A stretch of 64,000 nt of DNA from Oceanococcus sp051252075 (GCA_051252075.1 JBPOFU010000001.1:124001-188000), one strand, 5' to 3'. Positions 17,391 to 25,944 are shown, counted from the stretch's first letter. Made by a program: numbers and translations. Notes: generated from the letters alone by a model not told the origin.

Positions 17391-18343
17391 GCCAGATTCC
17401 CCATTCTGTGCGTTCCCGAGCCGGATGGCTGTTCCAGTTTTTGCTGGATTGTTGTTGCTGTTTTGGGAGCGAGTTTAAAGAAAATTGCTCGCAACAGCAT
17501 GGACAGGGGAACCACAGTACAGATCAAGGTCAGCAAGAACACGATGTAGAGAACTAAAACCGGTCGGCGTTGCCATGCACCGGGCGGCCCCATGGCGCGC
17601 AATAATTTGCCCCAAATACGGAAACTGCGCTTGGCGATTTTCTCACTTGCAGCCAAACCAGGATCAACCGACACGGCCTGTAAACCTTGCAACATCGGTG
17701 CATCGCCCAGCCAATCTGCTTGACTAACAGCAGCCTGAATCGCTTGGCCAAACCGATCTGTTGCGGAAATCTGCTGTGGCGTTAGACCGGCTGGCGGGAA
17801 GAACCAAAATGCTTGTTTGCGGCCGGTCAAAACCCAGCGCGGTGTCGTCACAAAGGTATACATAGCGGGGCTAGGGTCGGTCAGCGCGACGTGATCCAAT
17901 AAACGCGCCCCAGCATCTTCTAGCAGTTGACTCATATCCACATGCGCCTGTACCCACATATTGCGGCACGCAGTGATGCTGATTACCGGCTTACCTCGCA
18001 GCAGCGCTTTGCCTTTTTGCGACTGCAAAAACGCGGTGATGGCTGGCGGTGGTGACAAAAACCAGACTGGGTAGCCGATCACAACAAGATCAAACTCGCC
18101 TGCGACAGACCAATCTGCCAGCGGCGGCGGCGTCAAAGCTGCGGTTTCCGCGAAGCTGTCCATGAACTGCCAAAACGGCCATGGAAATGGGAATGGCGCC
18201 TGCAAGTCCACGCGCAAACGCTCCACGCTGTGCCCGGCATCTTGTAGCGGCTGCAAGATCTGATCCATGACGGCTAACAATTGGCCCGATTGACTAAATT
18301 CCACCGATAAGATCCGGCGGACACACGATAGCTTTGAACTCAT
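17387..18343 (-). CDS. darA: DarA-like dialkylresorcinol-forming aromatase
   Basis: 318 aa from ATG 18343; a TTG at 18364 is the alternative. The N-terminus has a flavodoxin-like start (VEFSQSGQL). The segments FPFPWPFWQF, GYPVWFLSPP and ACRNMWV are strongly reminiscent of the DarA family ('dialkylresorcinol condensing enzyme'), which aromatises the DarB product. A C-terminal hydrophobic segment (VLVLYIVFLLTLICTVVPL) suggests membrane attachment. First gene of the operon darA-darB-unknown-BtrH-like, all with overlapping stops and starts. Confidence 0.85.
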   Translation of the reverse strand: MSSKLSCVRRILSVEFSQSGQLLAVMDQILQPLQDAGHSVERLRVDLQAPFPFPWPFWQFMDSFAETAALTPPPLADWSVAGEFDLVVIGYPVWFLSPPPAITAFLQSQKGKALLRGKPVISITACRNMWVQAHVDMSQLLEDAGARLLDHVALTDPSPAMYTFVTTPRWVLTGRKQAFWFFPPAGLTPQQISATDRFGQAIQAAVSQADWLGDAPMLQGLQAVSVDPGLAASEKIAKRSFRIWGKLLRAMGPPGAWQRRPVLVLYIVFLLTLICTVVPLSMLLRAIFFKLAPKTATTIQQKLEQPSGSGTHRMGNLA

Positions 18344-18456
18344 GGCACGGTGAGCATTGGACAAAAAAATCGATTTTACACGTGCCCAAACTCTTCGCCA
18401 GGCGCTTTTTCCGCGTTAGTATGAGTTCCTGATTGTTGTTGCAGGAGTCGCCCACT

Positions 18457-19179
18457 ATGAAACTGATATTCAGCCTTGTATTGCTCGCCTTAAGTTTCGC
18501 CCCGGCAAGCCACGCCTTAAGCCCAGCGGAACAATATCAAGCTGAACAAATCGTCAATGGCGGCCCCAGCAGCCTGCGCAATGTCGCCAAGTCCATATAT
18601 AACGGCGGTGGCTCCCAAGAGCTATTGGATATGCTGGCTGAGAAGCTGTTACAGAACTTAGGCCAAGGTGGGAATACCTATAGTGATGCCTTGGCTTGGA
18701 GCTGTAAGGCGCTGGGAAACTCCGGGGTCAATCGTTATGCAGAAACACTGCAAATAGCGGCTGCATCCAAACAATCACATAAGAAAATGCGCAAGCATTG
18801 CGACAAATCATCTGACATGTTGGGCAAACCTTCCGGACCGCAGTACAAACAAGGCATGGCGAAGCTGGATGCACAGAGTTCATCTTCATCATCCGCCGCC
18901 GCACCACGACCCGCTGCTGCGACCGGCTCAATTAAAGATGTAAAAGTCGGCATGTCGCAAGCCGAGGCGCTGTCTATTGCCGGAACGGCAACCTCAAATA
19001 ACAGCCATATCACCGGCAAGAGTTTCATCCCATTCAACTTCAAAGGCGGCGATACTCACCGCTTTATTGGCCACTACAAAGGGCAGGGCCGCATTGTTTA
19101 TTCCAATGACAATCGCTACAGCAATCAAATGCGTGTCTTGGAAGTGCAACTTGACCCTGCCGAAAGTGGTTTCCCCTAA
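18457..19179 (+). CDS. Secreted protein of unknown function
   Basis: 240 aa from ATG 18457, preceded by GCAGGAG; an in-frame start at 18433 is rejected because the signal peptide begins here. The signal peptide ends near SHALS. The first 120 mature residues are helical and charged, followed by a Ser/Ala-rich linker (about 138-155) and a second domain from about residue 160 to the end. Two Cys at about 82 and 114 could form a disulfide. No family recognised. It is divergent from darA. Confidence 0.7.
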   Translation: MKLIFSLVLLALSFAPASHALSPAEQYQAEQIVNGGPSSLRNVAKSIYNGGGSQELLDMLAEKLLQNLGQGGNTYSDALAWSCKALGNSGVNRYAETLQIAAASKQSHKKMRKHCDKSSDMLGKPSGPQYKQGMAKLDAQSSSSSSAAAPRPAAATGSIKDVKVGMSQAEALSIAGTATSNNSHITGKSFIPFNFKGGDTHRFIGHYKGQGRIVYSNDNRYSNQMRVLEVQLDPAESGFP

Positions 19180-19193
19180 CCTGAGATCCAGAT

Positions 19194-19209
19194 CGCTGAA
19201 AATTCAGCG
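19194..19209 (+). promoter_or_regulatory. Inverted repeat just before the FAH gene start
   Basis: CGCTGAA-AA-TTCAGCG, a perfect 7-bp inverted repeat with a 2-base spacer that ends five bases before the ATG at 19215. It occupies the place where a ribosome binding site is expected. It could be an operator or an RNA hairpin that hides the start. No partner is known. Confidence 0.4.
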
Positions 19210-19214
19210 CGCTT

Positions 19215-19874
19215 ATGCACTATCAACTCCGAAACAATGATGGCAGCCATTCCATCTGGACCCCTGGCAAAGTCGTCTGTGTAGCGAAAAACTACGCAGA
19301 TCATGCTGCCGAAATGCAGTCCAAAGTACCGGCACAGCCCACGTTTTTCGTGAAGCCCAATACCAGCTTGTGTGATTTCAGCGGCCCTTTGCAGCTGCCA
19401 CGCGACCGCGGCAACGTGCATCATGAAATCGAGCTGGGCTTGGTGATTGGCCAGCGCATTAGCCGGCCTGATCGTATACCCGTTAACGCAATTGCCGGCG
19501 TCATACTCGCCATCGACGTGACCTTGCGTGATTTACAAACCCAATTACGAGAGCAAGGCTACCCCTGGGATGCGAGCAAGGGCTTTGCCAATGCCTGCCC
19601 CATCACGCCGATGCTGACTTTGCAGGACCTGCCAGACCCCCAGCACATCGACATCAGTTTAGAAGTCAACGGAAACCTGCGTCAGCAGGGCAATACCGAG
19701 CAAATGGTGTTCAAAATCGATAGGTTGTTGGCGGATGCCGCCGAGATTTTTGTTTTGGAACCTGGTGACATTTTGCTGACAGGTACACCGGTTGGGGTGG
19801 GACCATTGATGCCAGGGGATCAGTACGTTGGCATGTTGGATAAGCATCGCTTTAGCGGTCGAGTCGCCGCATGA
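19215..19874 (+). CDS. Fumarylacetoacetate hydrolase family protein
   Basis: 219 aa, the size of single-domain FAH enzymes such as acylpyruvate hydrolases or oxaloacetate decarboxylase YcgM. Seen are CVAKNYADHA near the start, FFVKPNTSL, the metal-binding HHEIELGLVIG (His and two Glu) and LTGTPVGVGP at the end. Likely cleaves or decarboxylates a 2,4-dioxo acid in the cytoplasm using a divalent metal. First gene of a four-gene run in which every stop overlaps the next start. Confidence 0.85.
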   Translation: MHYQLRNNDGSHSIWTPGKVVCVAKNYADHAAEMQSKVPAQPTFFVKPNTSLCDFSGPLQLPRDRGNVHHEIELGLVIGQRISRPDRIPVNAIAGVILAIDVTLRDLQTQLREQGYPWDASKGFANACPITPMLTLQDLPDPQHIDISLEVNGNLRQQGNTEQMVFKIDRLLADAAEIFVLEPGDILLTGTPVGVGPLMPGDQYVGMLDKHRFSGRVAA

Positions 19875-20077
19875 CGCCATCAAGCTGCATAGGGGAAGTC
19901 TTAGATTATGACCCTACGCGTGGTTACGGGCGCATTTCAGATTCGGGAGATGTCTACTACTTTGTGCATTTTCGCGACTTGATCGCGACTGAATCGCTGG
20001 AGAAAGGCCAAAACGTAGAATTTGAGGCCGTTCTAAGCCGCAAAGGCAATATCGCTCGTAAGGTCCGCATCGTATGA
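19871..20077 (+). CDS. Cold-shock-domain-like protein
   Basis: 68 aa, a single small OB-fold. GYGRISD and YYFVHFRDL correspond to the two nucleic-acid-binding segments of cold shock proteins (normally KGFGFI and VFVHF). The N-terminus is about 10 residues longer than in CspA. It overlaps the FAH stop (ATGA) and the moaB start (ATGA). Probably binds RNA; the target is unknown. The divergent first motif makes it a CSD-like rather than classical Csp protein. Confidence 0.75.
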   Translation: MTPSSCIGEVLDYDPTRGYGRISDSGDVYYFVHFRDLIATESLEKGQNVEFEAVLSRKGNIARKVRIV

Positions 20078-20577
20078 GTGGCTTAAAGCTAGCCGTATTA
20101 ACCATTTCCGATAGCCGCGACTTAAGCAATGATGCGTCCGGCGACTATTTGTCTGATGCGCTAAGGCAAAGCGGTCACAGCTTGGCCGCACGGGCTTTAG
20201 TCAAGGACGATATTTATCAAATTCGCGCGCTAGTCTCCGCCTGGATAGCGGATCCAAAGATAGAAGGCGTTATTACCAGCGGCGGAACCGGTATTACTGG
20301 CCGCGATGGCACGCCGGAGGCCATTGCCCCCTTGCTGGATAAAAGCCTGGACGGTTTCGGCGAGTTGTTTCGCATGTTGTCTTATGACGATATCGGTGCA
20401 TCGACCATTCAATCCCGCGCCTTGGCCGGAGTGGCGAACGGCAGTCTGATTTTCTGCCTGCCGGGCTCTACCGGGGCGGTCAAACTGGGCTGGGACAAAA
20501 TCCTGGCCACTCAGCTGGATATCAAAACCCGGCCCTGTAATTTCGCCATGCTCGTTCCCAGACTCAAGGAAACATGA
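20074..20577 (+). CDS. moaB: Molybdenum cofactor biosynthesis protein MoaB
   Basis: 167 aa, the usual length. LTISDSRD at the start, TSGGTGITGRD in the middle and FCLPGSTGAVKLGWDKI near the end are the MoaB/MogA signatures of molybdopterin adenylyltransferases. It activates molybdopterin with ATP before molybdenum insertion. No other moa genes are nearby; instead it sits between the cold-shock-like gene and pyruvate kinase, overlapping both. Confidence 0.92.
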   Translation: MSGLKLAVLTISDSRDLSNDASGDYLSDALRQSGHSLAARALVKDDIYQIRALVSAWIADPKIEGVITSGGTGITGRDGTPEAIAPLLDKSLDGFGELFRMLSYDDIGASTIQSRALAGVANGSLIFCLPGSTGAVKLGWDKILATQLDIKTRPCNFAMLVPRLKET

Positions 20578-21998
20578 TGCGCCAAACCAAAATCGTTGCC
20601 ACGCTGGGCCCTGCGTCTGACCAGCCGGGTGTTTTGCAGCAGCTCATTCGCGCCGGTGTGGACGTGGTTCGCCTCAATTTCAGTCACGGCACGGCGGAAG
20701 ATCACACCGCGAGGGTGAAAGCGGTACGTAAAGCCGCGGCAGCGGAAGGCCGTGATGTTGGCATTCTCGCCGATTTGCAGGGCCCAAAAATTCGCGTCGA
20801 ATGTTTTACCGATGGCCCCATAGAATTGGTAAATGGTGCGCCCTTCGTACTTGATACCGCACACCCCAGCGATGCTGGCACCAGCGAGCGCGTCGGCGTC
20901 AGTTATCAAGCATTGCCCAAAGATGTGAAATCCGGCGACTTGCTGTTACTCAATGATGGCTTGTTACGCCTTGGCGTTGAGAAGGTTGTAGGCACGGCTG
21001 TGCATTGCATCGTTGAGCAGGGCGGCACTTTGTCCGATCGCAAAGGCTTGAATAAATTGGGTGGCGGGTTGTCAGCAGCCGCACTGACTGAAAAAGACCG
21101 CGCTGACCTTAAAACGGCCGTTGAGTTGGGCGTTGATTTACTAGCAATCTCGTTTCCTCGCTCCGGCGATGACATGAAGAAAGCCCGATGGCTGGCCGAA
21201 GCCGCCGGTGGCCACCCGCAAATGGTGGCCAAAATCGAGCGCGCCGAAGCAGTCGATAATCTCGCTGAGATTATGCAAGAGTCCGATGCAGTCATGGTCG
21301 CGCGCGGTGATTTGGGCGTCGAAATCGGCGAACCGGCGCTTCCTGGCGTACAAAAATCTATCATTCGTCAGGCCCGCGAAAATAACCGACTGGTCATTAC
21401 GGCCACGCAAATGATGGAGTCCATGATCGTCAACCCGATTCCAACACGGGCGGAAGTCTTGGATATTGCCAATGCCGTCATGGACGGAACAGACGCGGTG
21501 ATGCTGTCGGCAGAAACCGCTGCCGGCAAGTACCCCGTTAAAACCGTCGAAGCTATGGCGCGTATTTGCGTGGGCGCGGAACGTTACGATCCACCGAATC
21601 GCTCAGTCGAAGCACTAGGTCGGCATTTTGAACGCATCGACGAAGCCATTGCCATGAGTGCGGTCTACACCGCCCGGCATACTCGGGCTCAAGCCATCAT
21701 TGCGCTCACCGAATCCGGCATGACGGCGATATGGATGTCTCGCATGGATACCTGTATTCCCATTTTTGCCCTTACTCAGCATGAATCCACTCGCCGTCGT
21801 ATGGCTTTGGTGCGGGGTGTCTACCCTATAGATTTCAATCCATCGAACCTGGATGGTGTCACCGCCAGCAGGGAATCGGTAGCGCGACTCAAAGAACTGG
21901 GCTTCCTCGGCAAAGGTGACCGAGTGTTGATCACCAAGGGTGATTTCTCTGGCCCCGGAGGAACAAACTCGATGAAAGTACTCAATATTCTTGATTAA
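20574..21998 (+). CDS. pyk: Pyruvate kinase
   Basis: 474 aa. TKIVATLGPAS at the N-terminus, MVAKIERAEAV around the catalytic Lys, VMVARGDLGVE and ITATQMMESM are all pyruvate kinase signatures; the C-terminal domain carries the allosteric site. Converts phosphoenolpyruvate and ADP to pyruvate and ATP. ATGATG at 20574-20579 gives two possible starts. Last gene of the run beginning at 19215, so its translation is likely coupled to moaB. Confidence 0.95.
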   Translation: MMRQTKIVATLGPASDQPGVLQQLIRAGVDVVRLNFSHGTAEDHTARVKAVRKAAAAEGRDVGILADLQGPKIRVECFTDGPIELVNGAPFVLDTAHPSDAGTSERVGVSYQALPKDVKSGDLLLLNDGLLRLGVEKVVGTAVHCIVEQGGTLSDRKGLNKLGGGLSAAALTEKDRADLKTAVELGVDLLAISFPRSGDDMKKARWLAEAAGGHPQMVAKIERAEAVDNLAEIMQESDAVMVARGDLGVEIGEPALPGVQKSIIRQARENNRLVITATQMMESMIVNPIPTRAEVLDIANAVMDGTDAVMLSAETAAGKYPVKTVEAMARICVGAERYDPPNRSVEALGRHFERIDEAIAMSAVYTARHTRAQAIIALTESGMTAIWMSRMDTCIPIFALTQHESTRRRMALVRGVYPIDFNPSNLDGVTASRESVARLKELGFLGKGDRVLITKGDFSGPGGTNSMKVLNILD

Positions 21999-22129
21999 CC
22001 AACGGGCTAAAAGGCACTTTGTACGGCACCTGCTAATATTTTGTGCAGACAACAGCAGCGGCGCTGCAAGTCCTAAAGCCACAAGTGTCCGGTAAAAGCG
22101 CAGGCCTCGCTTGATTTGGTTGCAATGCA

Positions 22130-22155
22130 ACATACGCTGGCGTATGTGGTACAAT
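22130..22155 (+). promoter_or_regulatory. Promoter with palindromic operator upstream of ETF-QO
   Basis: ACATACGC-TG-GCGTATGT (22130-22147) is a perfect 8-bp inverted repeat. It is followed directly by TACAAT at 22150-22155, a near-consensus -10 box. No good -35 box is seen at the right distance; the palindrome covers that spacer. This is the arrangement of a repressor-controlled promoter, perhaps of the TetR type. The regulator is not in the window. Confidence 0.55.
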
Positions 22156-22187
22156 TTCGCCGTTTTTTGCCCCGGATCGGAGTCGAA

Positions 22188-22286
22188 ATGATTCATCTTG
22201 TGGGCATGGCCTGTTCATATCCTTTGGCTATGAACTCTTGTCAGATTCAGGCTGCACACGTCAGCCAAACAGGGAGCATGAAATGA
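22188..22286 (+). CDS. Putative 32-aa upstream ORF coupled to ETF-QO
   Basis: An ATG preceded by GGAG at proper distance opens a 32-codon frame that ends in a TGA overlapping the ETF-QO start (ATGA). The peptide starts MIHLVGMACSYPLAMNS and is not recognised. It lies between the TACAAT promoter and ETF-QO, so it would be in the mRNA leader. Coupling is plausible, but ETF-QO also has its own GGGAG. Conservation was not tested. Confidence 0.35.
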   Translation: MIHLVGMACSYPLAMNSCQIQAAHVSQTGSMK

Positions 22287-23884
22287 CTGTCGAACGCGAT
22301 GTCATGGAATTTGATGTGCTGATCGTCGGTGCAGGCCCCGCGGGCTTGGCCACTGCGATTCGGATGAAGCAGCTGGATCCAGAACGTAATGTTTGCGTAT
22401 TAGAAAAGGGCCCCATCGTAGGTGCTCACAGCCTCGCTGGCGCCGTGATCGAACCGGAAGCACTGGACAAACTACTGCCCAATTGGAAAGACAATCCACC
22501 GGAAGTGTGTGTCCCCGTCGCCAAAGACGAAGTGCATATGATGACCAAAACGGGCAGCTTCAAATTCCCTATTGTGCCGCCGCAGATGAACAATCACGGC
22601 AATTACATCGTCTCCTTGGGCGCGCTAACAGCCAAAATGGCCGAAGCCGCTGAAGAATTGGGTGTAGAAATTTATCCCGGCTTCCCCGCACGCGAACCGC
22701 TGTACAACGAAGCTGGTGAAGTCATGGGTGTACGCACCGGTGATATGGGCGTTGATTTGCAAGGCAATCCCAAGGATTCCTTTACCCCCGGCATGGATCT
22801 CCACGCCAAGGTGACGGTTTTTGCAGAAGGTTGCCGCGGCTCTTGCTCCAAAGAACTCATCAAAAAATTCGAGCTGGATAAAGATGCCGATCCGCAAACT
22901 TACGGTATCGGTATTAAAGAACTGTGGTCGGTACCAGCAGGGCAGTGCCAGCCCGGTTTGGTCATGCACACCATGGGCTGGCCGTTAGATTCCAAAACTT
23001 ACGGTGGTAGCTTCGTTTATCACCTGGAAGACAATCGCATTGCCATCGGTTTTGTGATTGGCTTGGATTACCAAGATCCCGATTTGGAGCCTTTCGAAAA
23101 ATTCCAAGAATTCAAAAACCACCCGATGATCAAATCGGTACTGGAAGGTGGCGAAATTGTGTCCTACGGCGCTCGCGCCATCGTAGAAGGCGGATGGCAA
23201 TCTTTGCCGACGATGAACATGCCTGGCGCTTTGTTAATTGGCGATGCCGCAGGCACTTTGAATGTTCCTAAGATCAAAGGCGTACATCAAGCGCTGAAAT
23301 CGGGCATGGAAGCTGCTGAACATTTGTTCAAAGAGAACAAAACCGAAGGTTATGACGCTCGCATTCGCCAAGGCGAAGTGGGCAAAGAGCTGAAGAAAGT
23401 CCGGAACTTGCGTCCATCCTTCCATTTCGGTTTATGGATTGCCTTGATTATTTCCGGCTTAGAAACCATCACCATGGGCTTGCTGCCTTGGACTCTGAAA
23501 AATCATGCCGATCACTCGGCCATGAAGAAACGGGACCCTAACAAGCCAAAACCGCAGAAAACCGAACGTAGCCTCCCGCCACGGGATCGCTTATCTGCCG
23601 TGTACTTTGCAGCTACAGAGCACGATGAAGATCAGCCCATACATTTGCATGTCGCCGATACCGACATTTGTATCAACCAGTGCGCTGAAGAATACGGCAA
23701 CCCGTGTACCCGTTTCTGCCCAGCAGGGGTATATGAAATGGTCGATGACGATGAAGGCAAACGTTTGCAGATCAATGCCGCCAACTGCGTGCATTGCAAA
23801 ACCTGCGATATCAAAGATCCATATCAGATCATTAACTGGGTCACACCAGAGGGTGGATCTGGGCCGAATTATCAGTTGATGTAA
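22283..23884 (+). CDS. Electron transfer flavoprotein-ubiquinone oxidoreductase
   Basis: 533 aa from ATG 22283, preceded by AGGGAG; a longer ORF from 22238 has no ribosome binding site. FAD-binding GAGPAGLA near residue 15, and a C-terminal 4Fe-4S domain with CTRFCPAGVYE and CVHCKTCDIKDP. It passes electrons from reduced ETF to ubiquinone at the inner membrane. The genes for both ETF subunits follow. This supports active fatty acid or amino acid beta-oxidation. Confidence 0.95.
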   Translation: MTVERDVMEFDVLIVGAGPAGLATAIRMKQLDPERNVCVLEKGPIVGAHSLAGAVIEPEALDKLLPNWKDNPPEVCVPVAKDEVHMMTKTGSFKFPIVPPQMNNHGNYIVSLGALTAKMAEAAEELGVEIYPGFPAREPLYNEAGEVMGVRTGDMGVDLQGNPKDSFTPGMDLHAKVTVFAEGCRGSCSKELIKKFELDKDADPQTYGIGIKELWSVPAGQCQPGLVMHTMGWPLDSKTYGGSFVYHLEDNRIAIGFVIGLDYQDPDLEPFEKFQEFKNHPMIKSVLEGGEIVSYGARAIVEGGWQSLPTMNMPGALLIGDAAGTLNVPKIKGVHQALKSGMEAAEHLFKENKTEGYDARIRQGEVGKELKKVRNLRPSFHFGLWIALIISGLETITMGLLPWTLKNHADHSAMKKRDPNKPKPQKTERSLPPRDRLSAVYFAATEHDEDQPIHLHVADTDICINQCAEEYGNPCTRFCPAGVYEMVDDDEGKRLQINAANCVHCKTCDIKDPYQIINWVTPEGGSGPNYQLM

Positions 23885-23905
23885 GACTTGGTATAGGCGT
23901 AATTC

Positions 23906-23935
23906 GCCCGTACCCGTATGATTCCGGGTTCGGGC
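23906..23935 (+). other. Stem-loop between ETF-QO and etfB
   Basis: GCCCGTACCCG and CGGGTTCGGGC form an 11-position stem with one T-T mismatch and an 8-base loop. No T-run follows on the plus strand (AAAAATTT), so it is not a standard terminator. It may protect mRNA ends or modulate the ratio of ETF-QO to ETF. Confidence 0.5.
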
Positions 23936-23976
23936 AAAAATTTGGGCCGGTCAATCCGGCAATTTGGAGTAATTAA

Positions 23977-24720
23977 ATGAAAGCACTTGTACCCATCAAG
24001 CGCGTTGTGGACTACAACGTCCGTATTCGCGTTAAGAGTGATGGCACCGGCGTTGATTTGAACGGCGTCAAAATGAGCGTTAACCCCTTCGATGAAATTG
24101 CCAACGAAGCCGCTCTACAGCTGAAAGAAGCTGGCGCGATCACGGAAGTGGTTGTCGTCACCATCGGCACCGCAAAAGCAGAAGATCAACTGCGTTCCGA
24201 ATTGGCTCGCGGCGCTGACCGTGGCATACACGTGGTCACTGACGAAGAAGTGCAACCGCTGCAAGCGGCTCGCATTTTGGCTGAATTGGTCAAGCGCGAA
24301 AATGCCGACCTGGTCATTGCCGGCAAGCAAGCGATTGATGACGACGCCAACCAAACGCCGCAAATGCTGGCAACGCTGCTGGATTGGCCACAAGCCACTT
24401 TCGCCTCCGATATTAAAATCGACGGCGGCAAAGCAACCGTAGCGCGTGAAGTCGACGCCGGCAGCGAAACCCTAGAAGTGGATTTGCCAGCGGTAATCTC
24501 CGCTGACCTGCGCTTGAACGAGCCGCGCTTCATCAAGCTGCCGGACATCATGAAAGCCAAGCGCAAGCCGATGGAAAAGCTGGAATTGTCCGAATTCGAT
24601 ATCGATGTTCCCACCTTGGAAACCGTGTCCACCTCCAACCCGCCTGCGCGTGAGCCTGGCCGTATGGTTAAGAGCGTAGAAGAACTGGTTGCCGCACTGA
24701 AAGATAAAGGACTGGTGTAA
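23977..24720 (+). CDS. etfB: Electron transfer flavoprotein beta subunit
   Basis: 247 aa, usual length. MKALVPIKRVVDYNVRIRV is the typical N-terminus, DLVIAGKQAIDDD the AMP-binding region, and the DLRLNEPRFIKLPDIMKAK stretch the conserved recognition loop. GGAG lies at the right distance before the ATG. Two bases separate it from etfA. The heterodimer with EtfA accepts electrons from acyl-CoA dehydrogenases and delivers them to the ETF-QO made upstream. Confidence 0.96.
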   Translation: MKALVPIKRVVDYNVRIRVKSDGTGVDLNGVKMSVNPFDEIANEAALQLKEAGAITEVVVVTIGTAKAEDQLRSELARGADRGIHVVTDEEVQPLQAARILAELVKRENADLVIAGKQAIDDDANQTPQMLATLLDWPQATFASDIKIDGGKATVAREVDAGSETLEVDLPAVISADLRLNEPRFIKLPDIMKAKRKPMEKLELSEFDIDVPTLETVSTSNPPAREPGRMVKSVEELVAALKDKGLV

Positions 24721-24722
24721 TC

Positions 24723-25658
24723 ATGGCTAAAATTCTGATTATCGCCGAAACAAACGGCACCGAACTGCATCCCACCACCGGTAAAGCTGTCACTTGTGCC
24801 GTGCAAATTGGTGGCGACATCGACGTTGCTGTCTTCACCACCGAGCAAGGCCCTGCAGCAGTAGCTGCTGGCCAAATCGAAGGTGTCAGCAAAGTACTGC
24901 AAATCAACCACGCCGAGAACGGAGCTATCCGCGCGGCCACGTTGGCTCCGCAGGTTGTCGCATTGGCTGCGGGTTACACCCACATCCTGGCGGCTAACAC
25001 CACCACCGGCAAAGACATCATGCCGCGGGTTGCTGCTTTGTTGAGCGTTCCGCAAGTGACCGACATCATGGCGGTTCATGGTGAACGCGAATTTGATCGC
25101 CCCATATACGCAGGCAACGCAGTAACACGGGTTAAAGCCGGCGGCGATCACGTCATTATCGGTACTGTACGAACGGCATCCTTCTCCACCGCGATTGATG
25201 GCAATAGCGCCGCTGTAGAAGCAGCTGATGTCAGCGTGGAATTGCCGAGTCATACCCGTTTGGTCGGTCAAGAAACCGGCGGCGGCGATCGCCCTGACCT
25301 GCAAACCGCCACCAAAGTGGTTTCTGGTGGTCGTGGTGTTGGCTCGGGCGAAAACTTCTCGGTGATCTTTTCCTTGGCCGACAAGCTGGGTGCTGGCTGT
25401 GGCGCATCTCGAGCCGCAGTTGACTCCGGTTTCGTGCCCAACGACATGCAGGTCGGTCAAACCGGCAAAATCATCGCTCCTGAACTGTACGTTGCAATCG
25501 GTATTTCTGGTGCGATTCAGCATTTAGCAGGCATTAAAGATGCTGGCACCATCGTTGCGATCAACACCGATGAAAATGCGCCGATCTTTGAAGTTGCTGA
25601 CTTCGGATTAGTCGGCGACCTGTTCAAGGTTTGCCCTGAACTCGAAGCCGCGCTGTAG
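24723..25658 (+). CDS. etfA: Electron transfer flavoprotein alpha subunit
   Basis: 311 aa, normal length. The C-terminal FAD domain contains VSGGRGVGSGENF, GASRAAVDSG, VGQTGKIIAPELY and AIGISGAIQHLAG, all diagnostic of EtfA. Partner of etfB. Its stop at 25658 is followed by a 267-bp fold-back repeat before any terminator, so the transcript reads into that element. Confidence 0.96.
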   Translation: MAKILIIAETNGTELHPTTGKAVTCAVQIGGDIDVAVFTTEQGPAAVAAGQIEGVSKVLQINHAENGAIRAATLAPQVVALAAGYTHILAANTTTGKDIMPRVAALLSVPQVTDIMAVHGEREFDRPIYAGNAVTRVKAGGDHVIIGTVRTASFSTAIDGNSAAVEAADVSVELPSHTRLVGQETGGGDRPDLQTATKVVSGGRGVGSGENFSVIFSLADKLGAGCGASRAAVDSGFVPNDMQVGQTGKIIAPELYVAIGISGAIQHLAGIKDAGTIVAINTDENAPIFEVADFGLVGDLFKVCPELEAAL

Positions 25659-25673
25659 TTCTAGCTTAGACAA

Positions 25674-25940
25674 GGGCCTGTTAACGCTATAAGGGATCGC
25701 CAAGTTGTTGCCAAAAAGGCGGCAAAACAAGGCGCGATGAGTGAGGTTTGGTTTATCCAAATGAACGAACAGCAACGCCGGTTGGCCGCCTTTCTGGCAC
25801 AACCCGAAGGGACGGGGCCATTTTCCCGCAATCCTGCGTTGCTGTTCGCTAATGTGGAATGACCACACTGCGCTCACAGCGCCTGGCTTTACGAAAAAAT
25901 GGCTACCGTCGTGGTGATTCTTCATAGTGTTAACTGGCCC
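25674..25940. repeat. Fold-back (MITE-like) repeat element, 267 bp
   Basis: The ends are inverted: GGGCCTGTTAACGCTAT at 25674-25690 and ATAGTGTTAACTGGCCC at 25924-25940 match at 15 of 17 positions. An internal exact 13-bp inverted pair is CGAACAGCAACGC (25766-25778) and GCGTTGCTGTTCG (25836-25848). The arms also align loosely along their whole length, so the element is a degenerate long hairpin. No target duplication and no transposase are visible. It fills most of the 365-base gap between etfA and djlA; the rest is a terminator. Confidence 0.7.
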
Positions 25941-25944
25941 GCAC

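Noticed and set aside
24186..25523. 445-aa open frame on the minus strand
   Set aside because: It lies wholly opposite etfB and etfA, which are clearly conserved. The translated sequence has no recognisable domain and is a by-product of codon usage.
25674..25940. Fold-back element as a remnant of a protein-coding IS
   Set aside because: No transposase-like translation in any frame; the frame 25608-25955 on the minus strand merely reads through it.
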